Shown: in pieces, positions 47,301 through 53,517 of the stretch | Numbering within the stretch: the stretch's first letter is position 1 | Layout: every line of letters begins with the position of its first letter | NCBI RefSeq assembly: GCF_023242475.1 | Contig: NZ_JALJFG010000042.1 | Coordinates: 1-59,110, forward strand | Origin: Pseudomonas sp. MWU15-20650 | GTDB lineage: Bacteria; Pseudomonadota; Gammaproteobacteria; Pseudomonadales; Pseudomonadaceae | DNA: 59,110 bases | Reading direction: 5' to 3' | Program-made: the position numbers and the translations under genes | Notes under the pieces: model-generated | Seen by the model: only the letters and a program-made list of their open reading frames with translations | Told to the model about the DNA's origin: nothing | Databases searched by the model: none

Positions 47301-50300
47301 TGGCCCAGGAAGGCCCGAGCGGCAAGCAACTGGTGGCCTATGTGGTGCCGCTGGACCCGAGCCTGCTGGACGACGCCGTGGCCCAGTCGAACGGCCGTGA
47401 AGCGCTGCGTCGTGCGTTGAAAACCCGCTTGCCCGACTACATGGTGCCGACGCACTTGATGTTCCTCGAGCGTATGCCGCTGACCCCCAACGGCAAGCTC
47501 GACCGCAAGGGCTTGCCGCTGCCGGATGTGAGCCAGATGCAGCAGGTGTATGTGGCGCCCCGGAGCGAGCTGGAACAGCAGATAGCCGCGATCTGGGCCG
47601 ATGTATTGCGCCTGCCGCAAGTGGGTTTGCATGACAATTTTTTCGAGTTGGGTGGCGACTCGATCATATCGATCCAGGTGGTCAGCCGTGCCCGCCAGGC
47701 CGGTGTGCGCTTCACGCCCAAAGACCTGTTCCAACACCAGACCGTGCAGAGCCTGGCGACCGTGGCGCGCGAAGGTGAGGGCGCGGTATGGCTGGATCAG
47801 TCGGCCCTGACCGGGGCGTTATTGCTGTTGCCGGTGCAACAAGCGTTTTTCGCCGATGACATTCCCCAGCGTCAGCACTGGAACCAATCCGTAGTGCTGC
47901 AACCGCACCAACCGTTGCAGGTGCCGCTGCTGGTGGCCGCGCTACAGGCGCTGATCGTGCATCACGATGCCTTGCGTACCACTTTTGTCCAAGGCCCGAC
48001 GGGCTGGACCGCAGTCTACCGTGAGCCCGGGCTGCATCAAGCCGAACAGGTGGTGTGGCAGACCTCGTTGAACAGCGTCGAAGAACTGGATGCCTTGGGC
48101 GAAGAAGCCCAGCGCAGCCTCGACCTGAGTTCGGGCCCCTTATTGCGTGCGGTGCTGGCGCAATTGGCCGATGGCTCCCAACGCCTGTTGCTGGTGATCC
48201 ATCATTTGGTGGTAGACGGTGTGTCCTGGCGCATCCTGCTTGAAGACCTGCAAAGCACTTACCAGCAACTGGCCCAAGGTGCCCGCGTGACACTGCCGGC
48301 CAAGACCAGCGCCACCCGCGCCTGGGCTGAGCGGCTGCAAACCTATGCCCGCAGCGCGGCACTGACGCAGGAGCTGGTCTGGTGGCAGACGCAATTGCAG
48401 GGCAGCCCGGTCGGTTTGCCCGGCGCCGACCCACAGGCCAGCTTGAGCAACCAACTGGCGCTGAGTGTGAGCACTCATCTGGACGCCGGGTATACCCGGC
48501 GCTTGCTGCAAGACGCACCGAGTGCCTACCGCACCCAGATCAATGACCTGCTGCTGACGGCCCTGGCGCGGGTCATCACACGCTGGAGCGGTGAGGCTTC
48601 GATGTTGATCCGCCTCGAAGGCCACGGCCGCGAAGACCTGTTCGACGAGATCGACCTGACCCGCACCGTCGGTTGGTTCACCAGCCTTTATCCGTTGCAA
48701 CTGGTGCCGGCCGCTTCTCTGGCCGGCTCCCTCAAACAGGTCAAAGAGCAATTGCGCGCAGTGCCGGACAAGGGCCTGGGCTTTGGCGCGCTGCGTTACC
48801 TGGGCAATGCCCAGGCACAACAGGCGCTTGCGGCCTTGCCGCGTCCGCGCATTACCTTCAACTACCTGGGGCAGTTCGACGCCAGTTTCGACAGCGCTGA
48901 ACAGGCAGGGCTGTTCACACCTTCCGGTGATGCCTGCGGTGCCGAGCAAAGCCCGGAGGCGCCGTTGGGTAACTGGCTGGAAATCAATGGCCAGGTCTAT
49001 GGTGGCGAGCTGAAGTTGAATTGGAGCTTCAGCCAGGCAATGTTCGGCGAAGCGACGGTGCAACGCCTGGCCGATGAGTACGCCTCGCAGCTCAAGGCGC
49101 TGATCGACCACTGTTGTGAGTCGGCTTACCAGGGCGTAACGCCGTCGGACTTCCCGTTGGCGCGCTTGTCCCAAGGGCAGTTGGATGACCTCGCGCTTGA
49201 CGCGGCCCAGGTCGAAGACGTGTATCCGCTGTCGCCGATGCAACAAGGCATGTTGTTCCAATCGCTGTACGGTGAAGGTACGGGTGACTACATCAACCAG
49301 ATGCGCGTTGATGTGCAGGGCTTGGACGTCGCGCGCTTCGGCCAGGCGTGGCAGGCGGCGGTCGAGCGCCATGAGATCCTGCGCAGCGGTTTTGTCTGGC
49401 AGGCCGAGCTTGAGCAACCCTTGCAGGTAGTCTACAAGCAGGCCCGCCTACCGTTTGTGGTGCTGGATTGGCAGACGCGTAAAGACTGCACCCAGGCGCT
49501 CGATAGCCTGGCCGAGTCGGCAAGGGCCCAGGGATTTGTCCTCGAACAGGCACCATTGTTGAACCTGACGGTGATCCGTACGGGGGCGTCCAGCTATCAC
49601 GTGATCTACACCCATCACCACATCCTGATGGATGGCTGGAGTGGTTCGCAGTTGTTCGGCGAGGTCTTGCAGCACTATGCCGGTGAGCGGCTGCCGGCGC
49701 CGACCGGGCGTTATCGCGATTACATCGCCTGGCTGCAGGCGCAAGACAAAGCCGTCAGCCAAGCGTTCTGGAAAGACCAACTGGTGAACTTGCAGGAACC
49801 CACGCGCCTGGCCCGTGGCGTACAGGTTGAGGCGGATGTGGCCCTGGCGGTCAACGGCGAGCATCGCTTGAGCCTTGATACGGCGCAAACCGAACGCCTC
49901 AAAGTGTTCGCTCAACGCCATAAAGTGACCCTCAATACGTTGGTGCAGGGCGCGTGGCTGTTGCTGCTGCATCACCACACCGGGCAGGCCACCGTCGCGT
50001 TCGGTGCCACGGTGGCGGGGCGCCCGGCAGAACTGCGTGGGATTGAGCAACAGGTCGGCTTGTTCATCAACACACTGCCGGTGGTGGCGACGCCACAGGC
50101 GCAGATGTCGGTCAGCCAATGGTTGCAGCAGATCCAGCAGCAGAACGTGGGCCTGCGTGAGCAGGAACACACGCCGCTGTTCGAGATCCAGCGTTGGGCG
50201 GGGTTGGGCGGCGAGGCGCTGTTCGACAGTATCCTGGTGTTCGAAAACTACCCGGTGTCCGAGGCGCTGGAGCAAGGCGCACCTTCAGGGCTGCGCTTTG

Positions 50301-53164
50301 GTGCGGTGCAGAGCCTGGAACAGACTCACTACCCGTTGACCGTGTTGCTGGCCATCGGCGAGACCCTGGGCCTGGAGTTCAACTACGACCGCCAAGCCTT
50401 CAGCGTGGCGCATATCCAGCGCCTGGGCGAACACTTCCAGCAGTTGCTGCTGGCACTGGCCAGTGATGGGGCCCAGTGCCTCGCCGCACTGCCATCGTTG
50501 GCGCAAGCCGAGCGCCACACCGTGTTGCAGGCGTGGAATGCCACGGCCGAGGATTACCCGCTGCACCCGCCGGTACACCGCTTGATCGAGGCACAAGTGC
50601 TGCGTACGCCCGCTGCACCCGCGTTGGTGTTTGCCGGGCAAACCTTGAGTTACACCGCGTTGAACGCCCGGGCCAACCGCCTGGCGCATCGACTGATGGC
50701 CGCTGGCGTCGGGCCGGATGTGCTGGTGGGGTTGGCCGTGGAGCGGTCGATCGAAATGGTGGTCGGCTTGCTGGCGGTACTCAAGGCCGGTGGTGCTTAT
50801 GTGCCGCTGGACCCGGAATACCCGCGTGATCGACTGGCCTACATGCTGCAAGACAGCGGTGTGCAACTGCTGTTGACCCAGGCGCATCTGCTTGCGCAAC
50901 TGCCGGTTCCCGTGGCTGTGCAAAGCCTGGTGCTGGAGCCCGGTGATGCCTGGCTGGACACCTTCGACGCCCACAACCCGGACGTCACGGTGCACCGCGA
51001 GCACCTCGCCTATGTGATCTACACCTCCGGTTCCACCGGCCAGCCCAAGGGCGCCGGCAATCATCATGGTGCGCTGACCAACCGGTTGTGCTGGATGCAA
51101 CAAGCGTATGGCCTGCAAGCCCGCGACAGCGTGCTGCAGAAAACCCCGTTCAGCTTTGACGTGTCGGTGTGGGAATTTTTCTGGCCATTGATGACCGGTG
51201 CGCGCCTGGTGGTGGCTGCGCCGGGTGACCACCGTGACCCGGCCAGGCTGGTCCGCTTGATCAATGCTGAACAGATCACCACGCTGCATTTTGTGCCGTC
51301 CATGCTGCAAGCCTTCCTGCAGGACGCGGCGGTCGTTTCGTGCCAGAGCCTGCAACGCATTGTGTGCAGCGGTGAGGCATTGCCCGCCGACACCCAGCAA
51401 CAGGTGTTTGCCAAGTTGCCCCATGCCGGGTTGTACAACTTGTATGGCCCGACCGAGGCGGCCATCGACGTCACCCACTGGACTTGCGTCGAAGAAGGCC
51501 GCGACGCCGTACCGATTGGCCGGCCGATCGCCAACCTGGGTTGCTATGTGCTGGACGCCAACCTGGAACCGGCGCCGATCGGGGTGCTGGGCGAGCTGTA
51601 CCTGGGCGGCATCGGCCTGGCGCGGGGGTATCACCGCCGTGCGGCGCTGACCGCCGAGCGCTTTGTGACCGACCCGTTCGGCAGCGGCGAGCGCCTGTAT
51701 CGCACGGGCGACCTGGCGCGTTATCGCGACGATGGCGTGATCGAATATGCCGGGCGCATTGACCATCAGGTAAAACTGCGTGGGCTGCGTATCGAACTGG
51801 GGGAAATCGAAGCGCGCCTGTTGGCCCTCGACACTGTCCGTGAAGCCGCCGTGCTGGCGGTCGACGGCACGCACCTGGTGGGTTACCTGGTGCTGCAACA
51901 GCCACGGGAGGATTGGAAAACGGCGGTGGTTGCGCACCTGGCCACGCAGTTGCCGGACTACATGGTGCCCGCGCAGTGGGTGCTGTTGGCGCAGATGCCG
52001 TTGAGCCCCAATGGCAAGTTGGATCGCAAGGCGCTGCCTAAACCCGAGACCCACGGCGCCGAGCACTACCAGGCGCCCCAGAGCGGGATCGAGCAGCAGG
52101 TAGCGGCGATCTGGAGTGAAGTGCTGGGGGTGGAACGTGTGGGGCTCAACGACAACTTCTTCGAACTGGGCGGCCATTCGTTGCGCGTGCTGATGCTCAA
52201 GGAGCGGATCAGGAAGGTCAGTGGCGTCAACGTGTCCGTCAGCCAATTGATGCTTAACCCGACCGTGAGCGGGCAGGTCAAATGCCTGCAAGGCGAGATG
52301 CGGCCATCGTTGATCGTCAAGCTTAACCAACAGACCGAAGGCACACCGTTGTTCCTGTTCCACCCAAGCTTCGGCTCAGTGCATTGCTACACCGCGATTG
52401 CCCTGGCATTGCGCGAGCAACGCCCGGTGTTCGGGGTGATATGCCGGGCATTGGCCGAGGAGGGGGCCGCCGTACCGCAGTGGCAGGCCATGGTGGACGA
52501 CTACACCGCGCAGTTGTTAGCGGCCCAGCCCCACGGCACCTTGCGCCTGGCCGGCTGGTCGCTGGGTGGCAACCTGGCGATGGAAGTGGCCTACGGCCTG
52601 GAGCAAGCGGGGCGTGAGGTCGAGTTTGTGGGGTGGATCGATTCTGCGCCACCGCAGTGGCTCAAGCCTTACTGGGACGCGGTGGTGGTGGAGGACGCTC
52701 GCGAGGTCTCGGCCAACGAGCGCCGCGCCGCCTTGCTGGGGGTGATGTTCCCTGAATTCGCCGAGGCGATCCAGGTTGCCTGGCAGCACTGCCAACGGCA
52801 GGCCGAGGATGAGGCGGGGCAATGGCAAGCATTCGGGGCCTGGGCTGAACAGACCCTGGGTGAGACCTTTACCGTGATCAAGGAGCAATTGCTGCGTGGC
52901 AATGAAGCGCAGATCGCCTGGGACGTTGACCGGGCACTGAGTGAGCGGATGCAGGCGGCCGACTTCAAGCCCATCAAGGCCCCTGTCAGTTGCTGGTGGG
53001 CCTCCATGAGCCGGGCAGGGCACTTCAAGGACCTGATCGAGCGGCACATGGCTGCTGTGATTGGCCAAGGGCGCATTGAGCGTTCGGTGATGATCGAAAC
53101 CGATCACGACGGCATTATCGACAGTGCCGCGTTCATCAACAGCCTGGTGGAGGCAATGAGGTAA
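41309..53164 (+). CDS. pvdJ: Pyoverdine peptide synthetase PvdJ/PvdD, terminal (three modules plus thioesterase)
   Basis: The 3951-residue protein starts 3 bp after the pvdI stop, with GAGG 11 bases before the ATG. Domain order: C1 (50-490), A1, T1 (about 1050); C2, A2 (1565-2060), T2 (GGDSIISIQ, 2115), E (HHLVVDG, 2298); C3 of the D-to-L type (2636 on), A3, T3 (3620), TE (3680-3951). Pocket codes by eye: A1 DGEDHGTVVK (Lys), A2 DGEVCGGVTK (hydroxyornithine-type, then epimerised), A3 DVWHVSLIDK (Ser). The thioesterase has Ser in GWSLGG, Asp 27 residues later (GWIDSAPP) and His in ETDHDGIID, so it can release the chain; cyclisation onto the Lys side chain is known for this peptide type. As the TE-bearing terminal synthetase it corresponds functionally to PvdD of PAO1, so either symbol may be found in databases. 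Confidence 0.9.
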   Translation: MLSNPNIDLVSRFLRLPLEQREQFYQRLQSRGMSFAQLPIAPTRHDSDTLALSYAQERQWFLWQLDPDSATYHIPGALRLHGHLDLAALQRSFDSLLARHESLRTQLVEDGERVWQAVMPQARVHIHPARIDESHLMARVEAQVAQPFDLHQAPLLRVTLLQLADDEHVLVMVQHHIVSDGWSMQVMVEELVQLYAAYSQGHDLQLPELPIQYADYALWQRGWMEAGEKARQLAYWQALLGGEQPVLELPLDRPRPAQQSHRGASVQVHLQPALVAGLKQLAQQEGVTAFMLLLASFQTLLYRYSGQADIRVGVPNANRNRVETERLIGFFVNTQVLKADLDGQMSFAQLLQQTKRRALEAQAHQDLPFEQLVVALQPERSLSHNPLFQVMFNHQTDAQGTRGGQQLPGLRVVELDWASQTTHFDLSLDTHESAEGLWAALTYATDLFDAATIERFAQHWQNLLQAVVSAPRSRLCELPMLGAQEQQVMLQDWNAPACAAAPHAVHRLFEAQAEQHPERQALALDDQALSYGELNRQANRLAHYLLAEGVGPQGLVGIAVERSFAMVISVLAVLKTGAAYVPLDPQYPRERLVHMLEDSGVRLVLTQSHLRARLPLPAAVVVVDIDLAQAQLAQCTEHNPDTNFEPQSLAYVIYTSGSTGKPKGVAISHGALSEFAGIAADYSQLVPSDRVLQFATLNFDGFVEQLYPALTLGATVVLRGPQLWDGAELYRQIIAQGITLADLPTAYWKLFLQDCLAAGSRPYAALRQVHIGGEAMPLDGPLLWQRAGLGRVRLLNTYGPTEATVVSSVLDCTDASAVSAAGASPIGRALPGRGLYVLDRDLNLLALGAVGELYIAGARGLARAYLQRPGLTAERFVADPFSTSGERLYRTGDLARYRADGVVEYVGRVDHQVKIRGFRIELGEIEAVLLAQDSVREALLLAADNQLLAYLVPAQPLAESERAEAGEQLMATLREHLPDYMVPAHLIFLERMPLNPNGKLDRQALPKPDANAVQQDWRAPATPLQQQVAAIWADILGAEPVGLNQHFFELGGHSLLAMQVVSRIRQTLNLEVPLKAVFEHPRLEAFVAALQAQGSDQPTAPALLPVGRELPLPLSYAQERQWFLWQLEPHSAAYHIPSALRLKGQLDHAALQRSFDRLLARHESLRTHIRQDPEGAVQVIEPQVSLPISQADVNEAQLQARVEALIAQPFDLQQGPLLRVSLLRLAEDEHVLVLVQHHIVSDGWSMQCVVEELVQLYAGYSQGREVALPGLPIQYADYAVWQRNWMDAGEKQRQLAYWRERLGGEHSVLELPFDHLRPAVQSHRGARLAFELAPELSHGLKALAQQQGVTVFMLLLASFQTLLHRYSGQEEIRVGVPIANRNRSETERLIGFFVNTQVLKADVHGQMSVEQLLQQTRQRALEAQAHQDLPFEQLVEALQPERCLSHNPLFQVMFNHQTDIGQAQVQHRLPALRVEGLEWESKTAHFDLDLDIQESTEGIWATLGYALDLFEASTVQRMARHWQNLLQGMVANPRQPLSQLNLLDVAEQQHILQLWDGTASGFSAQRLVHELIADRAQETPDAVAVKFDAQTLTYAELDGQANRLAHALIARGVGPEVRVAIAMPRSAEIMVAFLAVLKSGGVYVPLDVEYPRDRLLYMLQDSRARLLLTHTAVQHRLPIPEGLQALAVDQVQAWADGSDAAPHVALHGDNLAYVIYTSGSTGLPKGVAVSHGPLVAHIIATGERYETSPADCELHFMSFAFDGSHEGWMHPLINGASVLIRDDSLWLPAYTYAQMHRHNVTMAVFPPVYLQQLAEHAERDGNPPAVRVYCFGGDAVAQASYDLAWRALKPTYLFNGYGPTETVVTPLLWKARKGDPCGAVYAPIGTLLGNRSGYVLDSQLNLQPIGVAGELYLGGEGVARGYLERPALTAERFVPDPFGKPGSRVYRSGDLTRGRPDGVVDYLGRVDHQVKIRGFRIELGEIEARLREQASVGETVVVAQEGPSGKQLVAYVVPLDPSLLDDAVAQSNGREALRRALKTRLPDYMVPTHLMFLERMPLTPNGKLDRKGLPLPDVSQMQQVYVAPRSELEQQIAAIWADVLRLPQVGLHDNFFELGGDSIISIQVVSRARQAGVRFTPKDLFQHQTVQSLATVAREGEGAVWLDQSALTGALLLLPVQQAFFADDIPQRQHWNQSVVLQPHQPLQVPLLVAALQALIVHHDALRTTFVQGPTGWTAVYREPGLHQAEQVVWQTSLNSVEELDALGEEAQRSLDLSSGPLLRAVLAQLADGSQRLLLVIHHLVVDGVSWRILLEDLQSTYQQLAQGARVTLPAKTSATRAWAERLQTYARSAALTQELVWWQTQLQGSPVGLPGADPQASLSNQLALSVSTHLDAGYTRRLLQDAPSAYRTQINDLLLTALARVITRWSGEASMLIRLEGHGREDLFDEIDLTRTVGWFTSLYPLQLVPAASLAGSLKQVKEQLRAVPDKGLGFGALRYLGNAQAQQALAALPRPRITFNYLGQFDASFDSAEQAGLFTPSGDACGAEQSPEAPLGNWLEINGQVYGGELKLNWSFSQAMFGEATVQRLADEYASQLKALIDHCCESAYQGVTPSDFPLARLSQGQLDDLALDAAQVEDVYPLSPMQQGMLFQSLYGEGTGDYINQMRVDVQGLDVARFGQAWQAAVERHEILRSGFVWQAELEQPLQVVYKQARLPFVVLDWQTRKDCTQALDSLAESARAQGFVLEQAPLLNLTVIRTGASSYHVIYTHHHILMDGWSGSQLFGEVLQHYAGERLPAPTGRYRDYIAWLQAQDKAVSQAFWKDQLVNLQEPTRLARGVQVEADVALAVNGEHRLSLDTAQTERLKVFAQRHKVTLNTLVQGAWLLLLHHHTGQATVAFGATVAGRPAELRGIEQQVGLFINTLPVVATPQAQMSVSQWLQQIQQQNVGLREQEHTPLFEIQRWAGLGGEALFDSILVFENYPVSEALEQGAPSGLRFGAVQSLEQTHYPLTVLLAIGETLGLEFNYDRQAFSVAHIQRLGEHFQQLLLALASDGAQCLAALPSLAQAERHTVLQAWNATAEDYPLHPPVHRLIEAQVLRTPAAPALVFAGQTLSYTALNARANRLAHRLMAAGVGPDVLVGLAVERSIEMVVGLLAVLKAGGAYVPLDPEYPRDRLAYMLQDSGVQLLLTQAHLLAQLPVPVAVQSLVLEPGDAWLDTFDAHNPDVTVHREHLAYVIYTSGSTGQPKGAGNHHGALTNRLCWMQQAYGLQARDSVLQKTPFSFDVSVWEFFWPLMTGARLVVAAPGDHRDPARLVRLINAEQITTLHFVPSMLQAFLQDAAVVSCQSLQRIVCSGEALPADTQQQVFAKLPHAGLYNLYGPTEAAIDVTHWTCVEEGRDAVPIGRPIANLGCYVLDANLEPAPIGVLGELYLGGIGLARGYHRRAALTAERFVTDPFGSGERLYRTGDLARYRDDGVIEYAGRIDHQVKLRGLRIELGEIEARLLALDTVREAAVLAVDGTHLVGYLVLQQPREDWKTAVVAHLATQLPDYMVPAQWVLLAQMPLSPNGKLDRKALPKPETHGAEHYQAPQSGIEQQVAAIWSEVLGVERVGLNDNFFELGGHSLRVLMLKERIRKVSGVNVSVSQLMLNPTVSGQVKCLQGEMRPSLIVKLNQQTEGTPLFLFHPSFGSVHCYTAIALALREQRPVFGVICRALAEEGAAVPQWQAMVDDYTAQLLAAQPHGTLRLAGWSLGGNLAMEVAYGLEQAGREVEFVGWIDSAPPQWLKPYWDAVVVEDAREVSANERRAALLGVMFPEFAEAIQVAWQHCQRQAEDEAGQWQAFGAWAEQTLGETFTVIKEQLLRGNEAQIAWDVDRALSERMQAADFKPIKAPVSCWWASMSRAGHFKDLIERHMAAVIGQGRIERSVMIETDHDGIIDSAAFINSLVEAMR
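45921..47322 (+). repeat. Copy 2 of the near-identical adenylation-domain block (in pvdJ module 2)
   Basis: Matches 39393-40794 with an offset of 6528 bp. Both copies begin at the same codon phase of their genes, so the block is interchangeable without frame loss. Divergence resumes abruptly at both ends. Confidence 0.9.
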
Positions 53165-53190
53165 CCCGATACGCACCGCTAAAAAACCGG

Positions 53191-53441
53191 ATCCTGTATC
53201 CCAATGCCAGTCAGTTAAGCGCTAGAACGAGCAACCGGTAACCGGTGGCGAGCGGGCTTGTCCCGCGTTGGGGCGCGTAGCGCCCCCAAAGAAGGACGAA
53301 TGCGGTGTACCCGATACTCCGCGCAGATAGCTTTTGGGGCCGCTACGCAGCCCAACGCGGGACAAGCCCGCTCGCCACAACAAGCCCGCTCGCCACAGTG
53401 ATAGTGTTCCTTCTTAACTGACTGGCATTGATCCTGTATCC
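53191..53441. mobile_element. 229-bp MITE-like element with 11-bp target duplication
   Basis: The element at 53202-53430 has perfect 18-bp terminal inverted repeats: CAATGCCAGTCAGTTAAG (53202-53219) and its complement (53413-53430). Direct repeats ATCCTGTATCC flank it at 53191-53201 and 53431-53441, as expected for a target-site duplication. Inside, a perfect 28-bp inverted pair (53245-53272 with 53351-53378) contains the GCGGGCTTG REP-type core, and a 17-bp stretch around 53363-53397 is tandemly duplicated. It encodes no protein. It fills most of the gap between pvdJ and fpvA. A related left end is found at 27032. Confidence 0.75.
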
Positions 53442-53457
53442 GATTTTTTTGCAGCAC

Positions 53458-53497
53458 AAAAAAACGCCCGGTGAGCGTTCAACACTCACCGGGCGTT
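53458..53497 (-). terminator. Rho-independent terminator of fpvA
   Basis: ACGCCCGGTGAG at 53464-53475 pairs perfectly with CTCACCGGGCGT at 53485-53496; on the minus strand the stem is followed by seven T. It lies 21-60 bp after the fpvA stop. Confidence 0.88.
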
Positions 53498-53517
53498 CGG
53501 TCGATCAAGGCGTTCGG

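Noticed and set aside
27272..53164. Repeated short motifs across the NRPS genes as a possible CRISPR or tandem array.
   Set aside because: They are conserved NRPS core motifs (YTSGSTG, HHxxxDG, GGHS) repeating once per module.
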